A stretch of 64,000 nt of DNA, taken from assembly GCF_001612555.1 (NCBI RefSeq), contig NZ_CP015110.1:1426001-1490000 (forward strand), written 5' to 3'. Source of the stretch: Acinetobacter sp. TGL-Y2 (GTDB lineage: Bacteria > Pseudomonadota > Gammaproteobacteria > Pseudomonadales > Moraxellaceae). Under the pieces are notes generated by a model. That model had not been told where the DNA came from, did not search any database, and was given only the letters and a program-made list of their open reading frames with translations. Shown piece by piece: positions 51,966 to 60,762 of this stretch. The position numbers and the translations under genes are program-made. How positions within the stretch are numbered: position 1 is the stretch's first letter; each line of letters starts with the position of its first letter.

Positions 51966-53345
51966 ATGGCTAAAGATAAAAGGTCTGATACAGGCGGTAA
52001 AATTAAGACCCTTGTAGCGGATGCAGTAAAACAAGCAATCAATGCGATTGGCGATGCTGGTGCTTATACCAATCTTGTTTCTAATATTGGTACTGAGCGT
52101 GACAAAGCCTCACATGGTCAGTTTGTCCGTAAAGATATATCCGATGATCAACTTGAAGCGGTATATCAGAGTTGGTTAGCCAAACGTGTGGTAAATCGTC
52201 CTGCATCAGACATGCTTCGTGCTGGATGGTTTTATGAGGGGATTCAAGGCGGTGATTTAAAAAGGCTTGAGGAAGCGTGTAAAGCGTTTCACTTAGAGCA
52301 TGTGCTTTTATCAGGTCTGATACTTTCCCGCCTGTACGGCGAAGCATATATCCTGCTTGGAACGGCAGACGGCGCTACATTAGATCAACTACTAGATATC
52401 AGTAAACTGGGCGCTGGTCGTTTGGAATTCTTTACGGTCATTAAGAAGAAGTACATCAAGGCGGATAAAAATACATATTTGCCGCCGTCAGCATGCTGTG
52501 GACTGCTGAAACAGCCAGAATTTTATGATTTAAAAATGGGCAATGATGCTAAGAAGCGCATACATCATTCACGATTAATTCGTATTGCACATGCAGATGT
52601 GGTGAATGAAGAACCGCAAAGCATCCTGCAAGAAGTTTTTGAGGATTTACTTGATCATGCCAGCGTAAAACGCGGATCTGCCAGCTTGATTCATGAATCT
52701 AAGATTGATGTGATTAGTACTCCTAATCTAGTCGATAAGATTCGAGAGGATATGAAAGGCGTTATGGAGCGATTCATGTCGGTAGGCTTAATGAAAAGCT
52801 TAAATGGTATGTTGGTTCTTGATGCTGAAGAAAAGTACGAGTCAAAAACGTATAACTTTGCTGGATTGCCCGACATGATGCGTGAGTTCTCAATTCAAAC
52901 GGCGGGTGCGGCAGATATCCCATACACGATCCTTTTTGGTCAATCTCCTGCAGGTATGAATGCAACCGGTGAACATGACACTCGGAACTATTACGACTCG
53001 ATTGCGACCAAACAAGAATGGCATTTCAAGCCTATCCTGATGAAGTTACTCGCTGTGATTTGCCAGTCTACTTTTGGCCGTCAGTTTACTGATCTGGATG
53101 TGGTGTTTAATCCACTCTGGCAACTAGACGCTAAAGTCCGCTCAGAGGTGGAAAAAGCCAATGCTGAACGAGATGAGAAGTATTTGAACATGGCAATCAT
53201 TACTGAGCCTCAGATCGCACGGCAGCTTCAAATAGACGGCGTTTACTCTGTCATCGATGAGAAGCACATCAAAGAGCTGGAAACCATGGTGAAGCCAAAT
53301 GATGACGATAATACAGATCCTGAAGCCCCAACTTCAGCAACTTAA
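51966..53345 (+). CDS. Phage portal protein (DUF1073 family)
   Basis: 459 residues. The portal ring is the DNA gate of the head. Typical segments are VNRPASDMLRAGWFYEGI (near residue 75), LSRLYGEAYILLG near 120, and LFGQSPAGMNATGEHDTRNYYD near 325, followed by a long helical stem. It is 8 bases after the terminase and overlaps the head-protein gene by 47 bases. Confidence 0.88.
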   Translation: MAKDKRSDTGGKIKTLVADAVKQAINAIGDAGAYTNLVSNIGTERDKASHGQFVRKDISDDQLEAVYQSWLAKRVVNRPASDMLRAGWFYEGIQGGDLKRLEEACKAFHLEHVLLSGLILSRLYGEAYILLGTADGATLDQLLDISKLGAGRLEFFTVIKKKYIKADKNTYLPPSACCGLLKQPEFYDLKMGNDAKKRIHHSRLIRIAHADVVNEEPQSILQEVFEDLLDHASVKRGSASLIHESKIDVISTPNLVDKIREDMKGVMERFMSVGLMKSLNGMLVLDAEEKYESKTYNFAGLPDMMREFSIQTAGAADIPYTILFGQSPAGMNATGEHDTRNYYDSIATKQEWHFKPILMKLLAVICQSTFGRQFTDLDVVFNPLWQLDAKVRSEVEKANAERDEKYLNMAIITEPQIARQLQIDGVYSVIDEKHIKELETMVKPNDDDNTDPEAPTSAT

Positions 53346-54108
53346 GAAAAGTAAAAAGGGGCGCAAGGCAAAACCAAAACCTGTCAAAGTGAACCGCCGT
53401 GTTGAGCTGTTATATACACGTCAGCTTTTGGAAGTGTCTAAGTTTTGCCAGGAACAAACCAAGGATTTCGTTGTGCCTACTGTCGGGCAGAACATTGGGG
53501 ATGGTTGGGTCTCTGATTTATTCACGGCGTTACGTGAAAAGATGATCAAGTACACGATCGAAGTTTCACGTCCTTTGGCCACTAAGATTGTCGCTGATAC
53601 TCAAAAGGAAGTGGATAAGCAGATAGCCAGTCACACGAAGTCTATTCTTGGTGTGGATCTCACGCCGTTTTATCGTGGTGCCGATATTCAGGATGAGATT
53701 GATAAGCAGGTCGAAGTCAATGTGGCTCTGATTAAATCGATTCCCAGTCAATACACCGATAAGCTTGAAGCTTTAGTGATGAATGCTTTGCAAACAGGGC
53801 AGACCAATGAGGAATTGGCGCAAGAAATTAAAAAGCTGGGTCATAGCACTGACAATCGTGCACGGCTGATTGCAGCCGACCAGATGGGCAAAATCAACGG
53901 CGCTATTAATAAGAAGCGCCAAGAATCGATGGGTGTGGAAACATACGATTGGCAAGACTCCAATGACGATCGTGTACGACCATTATGCGCTAGTCATCAT
54001 GGTCAGACATTTAGATGGGATACACCGCCTAAGGGTGGTCATCCTGGTCAAAAGATTAAATGCCGATGCACGGCGTTGCCGAATTATGATGATATTTTAG
54101 TTGATTAA
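53299..54108 (+). CDS. MuF/SPP1 gp7-type minor head protein
   Basis: 269 residues. The MuF-type domain occupies about residues 140-269: MNALQTGQTNEELAQEIKKL, RARLIAADQMGKINGAINK, and the Cys/His-rich end DWQDSNDDRVRPLCASHHGQ ... KIKCRCTALPNYDDIL. It helps assemble the head and may be ejected with DNA. The N-terminus is very basic. A related C-terminal segment recurs in the protein at 61.96 kb. Confidence 0.85.
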   Translation: MMTIIQILKPQLQQLKKSKKGRKAKPKPVKVNRRVELLYTRQLLEVSKFCQEQTKDFVVPTVGQNIGDGWVSDLFTALREKMIKYTIEVSRPLATKIVADTQKEVDKQIASHTKSILGVDLTPFYRGADIQDEIDKQVEVNVALIKSIPSQYTDKLEALVMNALQTGQTNEELAQEIKKLGHSTDNRARLIAADQMGKINGAINKKRQESMGVETYDWQDSNDDRVRPLCASHHGQTFRWDTPPKGGHPGQKIKCRCTALPNYDDILVD

Positions 54109-54163
54109 ATTCAGTAGGTGTTTTATAAAATATTAATATTTATTAATTATTTATGGTGTTTTT

Positions 54164-55012
54164 ATGGAGCTGAAGAATGAAATTCTTAAAGATTACGAGC
54201 AATATTGTCATCAAAAATTAATAGATGAATTTGGTTGTTATAAGTCTGATGCTCAAACAGCAATGAAGTTGTACCATAGATACAAGCATCGTATGCTTAA
54301 AATATGTCCAAGAAAAGTAATAGAGCTGAGTAATATTTTAATTCCTCAGGAGTATTTGTATGCTTACAATCAAATCGTTAGTGATATAACTAAAGGTGAA
54401 AAACTCAAGAAATACCAAAGTAGAAGGTTGAAAACTCTTGATTATAATGATGATATGTTATCTCACTGGGGGATTCAGCATTTTCATTTAGGTGATATTT
54501 TAGAAAAAGATGGTTTTGTAAAACGTACAGGTGATTTATTATTTATTCACTTTACCGATACTAAAGCCCATATAATTGGTTTGTTTTCACATAGCGATTG
54601 GTGTGATTTAGATATTATTGAGACGATCCATAAAAATTGGCCTGAGATATTAATAAAATATAAATATGGTTCTCATGAATCACCTCTGACTGAAGAGGAA
54701 TACAAGACCTTGAGAGCAAAAAATTGCAATGCATTCATAGCCGTACAAGATGGAACAGAATATTTTCCACCGGGTTCAGGAGTGATGGGTGATGGAACAC
54801 CAATACTAGCAATGAATAAATTACAGAAATTAATGATGATTTTTGAAAAATCATTTGAAGATATATCATTAAATATAGACCAAATTTTTGAATCAGATCC
54901 AAAAAAACAAAAAAGTGATATTGTGACAATAGGTTTAGAGATTAATGATATAAATCAAAGATGTGTTTATGTCATTAAAGAAACAGATCATAGATTTACT
55001 CTTAACTATTAA
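54164..55012 (+). CDS. Cargo gene in the head cluster, unknown function
   Basis: 282 residues, strongly AT-rich, between the MuF-type head gene and the DUF2213 gene. A central block reads DYNDDMLSHWGIQHFHLGD, RTGDLLFIHFTDTKAHIIGLF and SHSDWCDLDIIETIHKNWPE (about residues 103-165), with several His, Trp and Asp in a tight cluster that could form an active site. PPGSGVMGDGTPILAMN follows. No signal or membrane segments. It carries its own terminator. Function unknown; a defence, toxin or host-modifying role is only a guess from position. Confidence 0.6.
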   Translation: MELKNEILKDYEQYCHQKLIDEFGCYKSDAQTAMKLYHRYKHRMLKICPRKVIELSNILIPQEYLYAYNQIVSDITKGEKLKKYQSRRLKTLDYNDDMLSHWGIQHFHLGDILEKDGFVKRTGDLLFIHFTDTKAHIIGLFSHSDWCDLDIIETIHKNWPEILIKYKYGSHESPLTEEEYKTLRAKNCNAFIAVQDGTEYFPPGSGVMGDGTPILAMNKLQKLMMIFEKSFEDISLNIDQIFESDPKKQKSDIVTIGLEINDINQRCVYVIKETDHRFTLNY

Positions 55013-55039
55013 ATACTTTAATTTAAATGTATTAATCAG

Positions 55040-55062
55040 ACCCACTTAGGTGGGTTTTTTAT
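55040..55062 (+). terminator. Terminator of the cargo gene in the head cluster
   Basis: CCCAC/GTGGG stem with a TTAG loop followed by TTTTTT. Confidence 0.8.
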
Positions 55063-55083
55063 TGTCCATATAGAGGTGATGTC

Positions 55084-55317
55084 ATGCGCAGAAAGAAATA
55101 CTCCAAACAGCGTTTTTATCGACGTTTAGAAGCCCAAAATAAAAATAGTAGATATATTGGCTTTGATTATGGTTGCGGTGATTATTCTGTTACTTGGAAT
55201 TTAGAGCCTTGGCAGAAAGCATTAAAAAAAGCAGGAAGCATGCTAGGACGTTTGATAGGTGAAATATCTGAGAAAAGATTTAAAAATTTGTATTCATGTG
55301 AACCAAAGAGCCGATAG
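55084..55317 (+). CDS. Small cargo protein, unknown function
   Basis: 77 residues. Very basic N-terminus (MRRKKYSKQRFYRRLEAQNK), then RYIGFDYGCGDYSVTWNLEP and a C-terminal helix. AGAGGTGATGTC precedes the ATG. The Asp/Gly pair in FDYGCGDY resembles an RNase H-like first strand but is too short for a domain. A terminator overlaps the stop codon. Confidence 0.5.
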   Translation: MRRKKYSKQRFYRRLEAQNKNSRYIGFDYGCGDYSVTWNLEPWQKALKKAGSMLGRLIGEISEKRFKNLYSCEPKSR

Positions 55318-55328
55318 GGCTCTTTTTT
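55307..55328 (+). terminator. Terminator after the small cargo protein
   Basis: AGAGCC/GGGCTCT around GATA with TTTTTT, overlapping the end of the 77-residue gene. Confidence 0.8.
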
Positions 55329-55342
55329 ATTGAGCCTTATTT

Positions 55343-56527
55343 ATGAAAATCCTATACCAACTCAAAATTGGCGACTTTGCACCAAGCGAAAGTGCACGCT
55401 CATTTACTCAAGAAGGGTATTTGAAATGCGTCAACGTACGCTTGGCCAAAGCACCTCAAGTGCGTCAGTACTACGCCTATGAATTTCCAAATTTGGAAGG
55501 CTATTCAGCGGATCAGGTCATCAATGTCTATGTATCAGCCGATGACTTATTTAAACCTGAAGTAATTGAAAGTTTCGACGGCGTAGATGCAACGGACTAT
55601 CACCCACCCAAGAATGAAATCAATGCTTCCAATTGGAAGGACTACCACATTGGTGAATGTGAAAACGTCCGCCAAGAAGGTGAATTCATGATGGGTGATC
55701 TGATTGTTAAGGATCAGAACAGCATTAACGCCATTCAAAATAATGAGCGTGTAGAAATCTCATTGGGCTATTCAGCCGATCTCGTCATTGAGCAAGGCAC
55801 GGCGCCAGACGGTACGCCGTATCAAGCTAAATTTATCAATTTTAAAGGCAATCACGTGGCGCTGGTGAAATACGGTCGCTGTGGCGGTGATTGTCGTGTC
55901 GGTGACCACAAACCAAACCAAAAGGGGAAAAAGATGGAAGTTAAAGTTAACGGTATTCGCTTTGAGATTGGTGACAACCAAGCGCTAGCAGATGCCTTAA
56001 AGCAACAAGAAGATCAGCTTCAGAATTTGAAAGTTGCAAAATTAAAAGTGGGTGATAAGCAGTTTGCAGTTGGTGATGAGTTGCCAGCTGTACAAGCGGT
56101 CGTTGATACATTGCACACTGAAAACTCCCAGCTTAAGCAGAAAGTTGGTGATCTTGAGAAGAATCAGATCACACCTGAAAAGCTTGATCAGGTCGTTGCT
56201 GAACGTGCATCAGTCATTGCAGATGCCGTTGCATTGGTACCAGGTATCAAAACAGATGGCTGTTCATGCGAAAAAATCAAACGTGATGTGATTGCTGCCA
56301 AAGCTGGTGACTCCTTAGTGAGTGCTGTACTTGGTGATGTCACTGTGGGGGACGCTAAGCCTGATCAGATCGATACGGTATTTCGTGCACTATCCGCTGT
56401 GAAAGCGACCACTCCGGGCAATGCAGTAGGTGATGCATTACATCAACAACAGCAACGGCAAAATAACGATCAAGACCCGAATGAAAAGAAAGGTTTTGAT
56501 AAATCTGCTGCATACAAAACAATTTAA
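55343..56527 (+). CDS. DUF2213 head maturation protease with C-terminal scaffold
   Basis: 394 residues. The N-terminal part (about 1-195) is DUF2213 (KILYQLKIGDFAPSESARSF, FDGVDATDYHPPKNEI, NERVEISLGYSADL, FKGNHVALVKYGRCGGDCRV), a prohead-protease-like domain. After residue 197 a Lys-rich link leads to a coiled-coil, Gln/Asp/Val-rich scaffold-like half. In-frame internal ATG at 55934 has AAGGGG 6 bases upstream and would give the scaffold half alone (197 residues), like the nested C/Nu3 arrangement of lambda. Confidence 0.82.
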   Translation: MKILYQLKIGDFAPSESARSFTQEGYLKCVNVRLAKAPQVRQYYAYEFPNLEGYSADQVINVYVSADDLFKPEVIESFDGVDATDYHPPKNEINASNWKDYHIGECENVRQEGEFMMGDLIVKDQNSINAIQNNERVEISLGYSADLVIEQGTAPDGTPYQAKFINFKGNHVALVKYGRCGGDCRVGDHKPNQKGKKMEVKVNGIRFEIGDNQALADALKQQEDQLQNLKVAKLKVGDKQFAVGDELPAVQAVVDTLHTENSQLKQKVGDLEKNQITPEKLDQVVAERASVIADAVALVPGIKTDGCSCEKIKRDVIAAKAGDSLVSAVLGDVTVGDAKPDQIDTVFRALSAVKATTPGNAVGDALHQQQQRQNNDQDPNEKKGFDKSAAYKTI

Positions 56528-56541
56528 GGGAAACTTAAATC

Positions 56542-57012
56542 ATGGTTCAACAATTAAACGCCGTAGTAGGACAGCGTGGACGCTTAACGGCGTATGAATC
56601 AGTCCTCTCTCTGCCATTGTCGGGATTAACACTCGTGAATGATGGCGATGTCGTTGTCCGCACGACTAACGGCAAGTCTATTCAAGCTGTAGCAGGTGCT
56701 ACACCCACACGTTTTGGGGTTGTAGTTCGACACGGCGTGGGTAAGTCCGGTAAGAATGCTGCAGGTAAAGAGGCTTATAAAGCTGGTGATATTCCACCTA
56801 CGATGTTTTCAGGCGCGATTTGGGTAAAACCTTCAGCACCGGTTATCGACATCACAGCAACCGTCTATGTGAAAACTGCCAATGGTACTGAAGCAGCTCC
56901 GTTGGGGTCTTTATCGACTACAGCGTTGGATGGTACTGAATTACCAGGTGCAACATGGGAAACCATAACTGGTGCAGATGGCTTAGCCCTTCTTAATCTT
57001 CGTGGAGCTTAA
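56542..57012 (+). CDS. Head cement/decoration protein (DUF2190-like)
   Basis: 156 residues. Beta-rich with typical small-head-protein stretches: GDVVVRTTNGKSIQAVAGAT, RFGVVVRHGVGK and SGAIWVKPSAPVIDITATVYV. It lies between the protease/scaffold and the major capsid protein, where structural cement proteins stand. It ends 6 bases before the capsid gene. Confidence 0.72.
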   Translation: MVQQLNAVVGQRGRLTAYESVLSLPLSGLTLVNDGDVVVRTTNGKSIQAVAGATPTRFGVVVRHGVGKSGKNAAGKEAYKAGDIPPTMFSGAIWVKPSAPVIDITATVYVKTANGTEAAPLGSLSTTALDGTELPGATWETITGADGLALLNLRGA

Positions 57013-57018
57013 TAAAAC

Positions 57019-58014
57019 ATGAGCAAATTAGTCAAAATGAAAGCGCGTTTGACGCCGATCTCATACGCCGTTCAGGCACAGATTGGTGATGCGTTTAATA
57101 TGGATGCACTTGCACAGCTTTTCATTAAGCTTGAAGAGCAAAACGACATCACACCTCAGCTTCAGCAAGTATTGGACTATGCCAAGTTTATTCCTGTGAT
57201 TAACGTCCAGGCGGTATACGGCGGTGGTGAAATCTTGTCGCGTAAAAAAGGCGTGGGTATTGGTAAGGATTATTCTGGTACCGGTGATGATATTCCACTG
57301 GCAGAAGTTGAATACGATACTGTGCAACTACCCGTGAAAATCGGCACGATTGGTTATCAGTACTCGATCGTTGAATTGGCCACAGCACAAGCCATGAACC
57401 TGCAGCTTGAATCGGACAAGGTTCAAGCTGCAAATCTGGCGGCTGAAAAGCACATGTCGAATGTGGCTTGGTATGGTTACACCACAGCCAATGCAAGTGG
57501 ACAGTTGGCCCAAGTGAACGGTTTCTTGAACCAGACAGGCGTAACGATTGTTACGGGTCAGAATGACTGGGCTACGGCGAGCATTGAACAGGTCCTATCT
57601 GACTTTAACAATTCGCTTTCAGATGCATCTACACAATTTGATGGTGATTCATCCATTGAGCCAGATACCTACATCATGGCTTCAAATCAGTATTCAAACC
57701 TTGCGAACCGTATTGTGGCTGATTCAGGCGGCAAGACATTCTTAGATTGGATCACTGAAAAGAACATCTTTACCACTCAAGGCAAATCACTGACCATTCG
57801 TGGTTCTGGTCGAGGTAATGGTAAAGGTACCGCTGGTGCTGATCGTTCAATCATCTATCGCCGTGATCCGTCTTGTATCCAGTTCAAAGGTAATAGCGTG
57901 GAATTCTTGACGGCGCAACCGAAAGGGTTAGATGTATTAGTACCAGGTCACTACAAATACCAGGGCGTTTGGTTAAAACGTGTTGATTCTCTTCGTTACC
58001 TTGATCATGCATAA
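57019..58014 (+). CDS. Major capsid protein (DUF2184-type)
   Basis: 331 residues. EEQNDITPQLQQVLDYAKFIPVI, LPVKIGTIGYQYSIVELATAQ, VAWYGYTTANASGQLAQVNG and the C-terminal PKGLDVLVPGHYKYQGVWLKR are typical of DUF2184-type capsid proteins of Acinetobacter siphophages. It should form the icosahedral shell with an HK97-like fold. Expressed with the cement protein; strong ribosome-binding site not obvious but the spacing is tight. Confidence 0.85.
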   Translation: MSKLVKMKARLTPISYAVQAQIGDAFNMDALAQLFIKLEEQNDITPQLQQVLDYAKFIPVINVQAVYGGGEILSRKKGVGIGKDYSGTGDDIPLAEVEYDTVQLPVKIGTIGYQYSIVELATAQAMNLQLESDKVQAANLAAEKHMSNVAWYGYTTANASGQLAQVNGFLNQTGVTIVTGQNDWATASIEQVLSDFNNSLSDASTQFDGDSSIEPDTYIMASNQYSNLANRIVADSGGKTFLDWITEKNIFTTQGKSLTIRGSGRGNGKGTAGADRSIIYRRDPSCIQFKGNSVEFLTAQPKGLDVLVPGHYKYQGVWLKRVDSLRYLDHA

Positions 58015-58027
58015 GGATTAAAAGCTC

Positions 58028-58420
58028 ATGGCTAAATATTCATATACATACAGCGGCTCTAATGCCGCTTTTGTTTTTTCTGGTGTTGCAACTTTACCAA
58101 TGGGTATCGCCGTAGCACTTGAAGCTGATCAGCATAAGGCACTTCAAAAGAATAAGTTCGCTAAACATCTGATTGATGAAGGCGAACTCACGGTTGAAGA
58201 AATTGCGGAGTCTACTGCATCTAAATCTGCGTCTGGTGGTCGTGGTAAAGGTGCTCAATCTGGCAAGCCTGATGATGGTAAAGGCAAGGGCGATGACCCC
58301 AAAGGGACTGAGCTCACGATTGATGATGTGCGTAAAGCACTCACTGATCTTGAAATTACCTTTACTGAAGATGAAACCTTTGAGCAACTGCAGGCGAAAC
58401 TCGCTCAAGCCACTGAATAA
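58028..58420 (+). CDS. Small head-region protein with Gly/Lys-rich linker
   Basis: 130 residues. The first 50 residues are hydrophobic (YTYSGSNAAFVFSGVATLPM). A linker rich in Gly, Lys, Ser and Asp (GGRGKGAQSGKPDDGKGKG) follows, then a HeH/LEM-like helical end (LTIDDVRKALTDLEITFTED). Similar modules appear in phage head or connector proteins. Function unknown. Confidence 0.6.
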   Translation: MAKYSYTYSGSNAAFVFSGVATLPMGIAVALEADQHKALQKNKFAKHLIDEGELTVEEIAESTASKSASGGRGKGAQSGKPDDGKGKGDDPKGTELTIDDVRKALTDLEITFTEDETFEQLQAKLAQATE

Positions 58421-58428
58421 GGTGACGT

Positions 58429-58812
58429 ATGGACTTACAGACGTTTCGGGAAAAATTTAAATCTGATTCTCAAATCTACAATTCAAGCGATTCTGAAATT
58501 ATCGAAGTTTTAGAAGAGGCTGAACTGGTTGTATCGGTTATTGAGTTTGGAAAATTAAAGGAGCGTGCTGCAGGTCTATATGCGGCACATATTCTTAAAG
58601 TTCAAAAAGCCAATCCAAGTGGTATGGCTATTTCAAATGCTTCAAGTATGTCTATTGCGGGTCAGAGTGTTGGTTTTTCTCGATCCTCAAAAGATACGTT
58701 TTATGATCAAAGTATTTATGGCCAACGTTATTTGGCGTTAAAAAATTCAATCCCAATTGATGATAAAGGCACTAATCCTAATAGCTTGGGTGTTGGTGCT
58801 TTTGTTATTTAG
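58429..58812 (+). CDS. Head-tail connector (DUF4054)
   Basis: 127 residues. FKSDSQIYNSSDSEIIEVLEEAE (residues 10-32), LKERAAGLYAAHILKVQ and DQSIYGQRYLALKNSI are the usual segments of DUF4054 proteins, which sit at the head-tail joint in the position of gp6-type connectors. It follows the small Gly/Lys-rich gene by 8 bases. Confidence 0.75.
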   Translation: MDLQTFREKFKSDSQIYNSSDSEIIEVLEEAELVVSVIEFGKLKERAAGLYAAHILKVQKANPSGMAISNASSMSIAGQSVGFSRSSKDTFYDQSIYGQRYLALKNSIPIDDKGTNPNSLGVGAFVI

Positions 58813-58821
58813 GAGAAAGAC

Positions 58822-59007
58822 ATGTTTAAGTATCTAGCACCCACTTCATATAAAGCTGAATCAATTACGATTTCAGGTGTTAGTTATGAAGTGAAAAGTG
58901 GAATTGTTTCATCAAATGAAGACATCTATTTCGCTTTACAGCCTTTGCAATTTAGTCGTTATGTTGAAGAACCTAAAAAAGCTGTGACTGTAACAACTGC
59001 AAAATAG
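58822..59007 (+). CDS. Small structural-operon protein
   Basis: 61 residues, beta-rich (SITISGVSYEVKSGIVSSNE). AGGAGAAAGAC precedes the ATG. Its place between two connector genes suggests a joining or completion protein; no family recognised. Confidence 0.6.
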   Translation: MFKYLAPTSYKAESITISGVSYEVKSGIVSSNEDIYFALQPLQFSRYVEEPKKAVTVTTAK

Positions 59008-59014
59008 GTGGTTT

Positions 59015-59491
59015 ATGGTTGATTCCGTAGATATTCGCATTCATTTGAATGAAGAAAATAATCGAGTCAAAATTGAAATACGCCGAACAATCACTGCATT
59101 AACCTTAAAACTTCAACGAGTGATTCAAGAAGATATGTTGAGTGGTCAAAGACTAAAGGTTCAGTCTGGTCGTTTGCGTGGTTCGCTTGTTTCAAGAGTT
59201 GAGGAAACAGGCGGATTGATTGAGGGCATTGTTTCTGCAGGTGGTGCTCATGTTAAATATGCCTTTATCCATGAATTTGGATTGTCAGGATCTTTGGGTA
59301 TTAAGGAACATCTGAGACATATTAAACAAGTATTTGGTAAGCCAATTACTCCCCGTGATGTATTGGTTAAAGCGCATAGTCGAACTGTTAAGTTTAAAGA
59401 GCGCCGTTTCATGCGTGATTCATTGGATGAAATTGCCAAAATTGTGCCTAAAAATATCGACAAAGCAATTGAGCGAGGTCTAAATGGATAG
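59015..59491 (+). CDS. HK97 gp10-like tail component
   Basis: 158 residues. Starts with a long amphipathic helix (LNEENNRVKIEIRRTITALTLKL), then RLKVQSGRLRGSLVSRVEETGG, HVKYAFIHEFGLSG and RRFMRDSLDEIAKIV. This is the layout of gp10-like/tail-completion proteins, including the 'tGxLR.Sl' and 'YAxxhEfG' motifs. It overlaps the next gene by 8 bases. Confidence 0.78.
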   Translation: MVDSVDIRIHLNEENNRVKIEIRRTITALTLKLQRVIQEDMLSGQRLKVQSGRLRGSLVSRVEETGGLIEGIVSAGGAHVKYAFIHEFGLSGSLGIKEHLRHIKQVFGKPITPRDVLVKAHSRTVKFKERRFMRDSLDEIAKIVPKNIDKAIERGLNG

Positions 59492-59924
59492 TGAGAGTAT
59501 TTACCAAACCTTGTTTGATCGGCTTTCAAATATCATAGGTGTAATTTCAGTTAGTAGGCGTTTAAAACATTTCAACCATGTAAATAATGACCAACGCCCT
59601 GCATTGTTTGTCACTCAAGGGAATCAGGCTGAAAATCCTATAAAGGGTTTGAATGCAAAAATTATTATGAGTGCTGATTTGTACTTGTATGTTTATGAAA
59701 ATGATCCTACATGCGCAATTTCAACACAAATCAATATGTATGTTGATCGAATCCGTGAAGCAATTAAACCTGAATATCCTGAGATGTGTGAATACCAAAC
59801 CTTAAATGGATTGGTTGAGCATTGCTGGATTGAGGGAACTGTTGAGGTTTATGAAGGTGTAGATGGAATGCTTGATGGACAGGGTATTGCAATCATACCG
59901 ATCCAAATTTTAACAACCAATTAA
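59484..59924 (+). CDS. Tail terminator/completion protein
   Basis: 146 residues. SIYQTLFDRLSNIIGVISVS, NNDQRPALFVTQGNQAEN, KIIMSADLYLYVYENDP and a C-terminal VEHCWIEGTVEVYEGVDGMLDGQGIAIIPI are typical of small tail-terminator or completion proteins with a gpU-like alpha/beta fold. It precedes the tail tube gene. Confidence 0.65.
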   Translation: MDSESIYQTLFDRLSNIIGVISVSRRLKHFNHVNNDQRPALFVTQGNQAENPIKGLNAKIIMSADLYLYVYENDPTCAISTQINMYVDRIREAIKPEYPEMCEYQTLNGLVEHCWIEGTVEVYEGVDGMLDGQGIAIIPIQILTTN

Positions 59925-59942
59925 ACAACTAACCTAATTTTA

Positions 59943-59968
59943 TAACCGCCTTCAATGGCGGTTTCGTC
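59943..59968 (+). terminator. Hairpin before the tail tube gene
   Basis: AACCGCC/GGCGGTT with a 6-nt loop, but followed by TCGTCATTTT rather than a clean T run; a weak terminator or RNA-stability element. Confidence 0.45.
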
Positions 59969-59988
59969 ATTTTTGAGAGGTCAAAACA

Positions 59989-60756
59989 ATGGCTCAATAT
60001 TTATTTGGTGCAGGTAAGTTATTCGCAACACCAATTCTTGATGTTTATGGTCAACCTATTGCCAATCCTACACCTGTTGAAATTGGTGTTATGCAGTCAG
60101 TATCGGTTGATATTTCCTATGACTTAAAAGAGCTTTTTGGTCGTGGTCAATTTGCGGTTGATGCAGCGCGTGGTAAAGGCTCAATCAAGTGTAAAGCGAC
60201 TATTGGACGTATCAATGGCGCCTTACTCAATTCGATTTTCTTTGGCGGTGTGATTGCTGAAGGTGGTCTTAATGTTGTGACGCAGACAATTAATGGTGAA
60301 AAAATCTTAACAGGTGGTGCATTAACACCAGTGGTACCCAATGCAGGTACGTTTGTTAAAGATATGGGTGTGACTACAGCGAAAGCCATTCCGTTAACTC
60401 GTGTGAGTGGAACGCCTTTAACGGGTCAGTACAGTGTAGATGAAGCGACAGGCGCTTATATCTTTGCGACAGTGGATGTGGGTAAAACGGTATTTATCAG
60501 CTTTAAATACTCTGCCACAGTGGCAGGTGCTAAATCAGGCTTGGTGAATAACCTTGATATGGGCTATACACCTGAATTCGCCGTGAATTTACAGCGTGAA
60601 TATAAGGGTAAGTTTATGGGTATGGAGTTCTTCCGTTGCACCAGTAATAAACTTGGATTCAGTTCTAAGCAGGATGACTACGATCTTCCTGAGTTTGAAT
60701 TTCAGCCGATGGCTGATGATCTTAACCGTGTTTTTCACTGGGATACTTCGGAGTAA
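59989..60756 (+). CDS. Major tail tube protein
   Basis: 255 residues, beta-rich. GVMQSVSVDISYDLKELFGRGQ, AARGKGSIKCKATIGRINGAL, and a Thr/Gly-rich C-terminal half with PEFAVNLQREYKGKFMGMEF. This is the usual appearance of siphophage tail tube proteins. A GAGG ribosome-binding site precedes the ATG. It lies just before the tail chaperone genes, in the standard order. Confidence 0.75.
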   Translation: MAQYLFGAGKLFATPILDVYGQPIANPTPVEIGVMQSVSVDISYDLKELFGRGQFAVDAARGKGSIKCKATIGRINGALLNSIFFGGVIAEGGLNVVTQTINGEKILTGGALTPVVPNAGTFVKDMGVTTAKAIPLTRVSGTPLTGQYSVDEATGAYIFATVDVGKTVFISFKYSATVAGAKSGLVNNLDMGYTPEFAVNLQREYKGKFMGMEFFRCTSNKLGFSSKQDDYDLPEFEFQPMADDLNRVFHWDTSE

Positions 60757-60762
60757 TTATTC

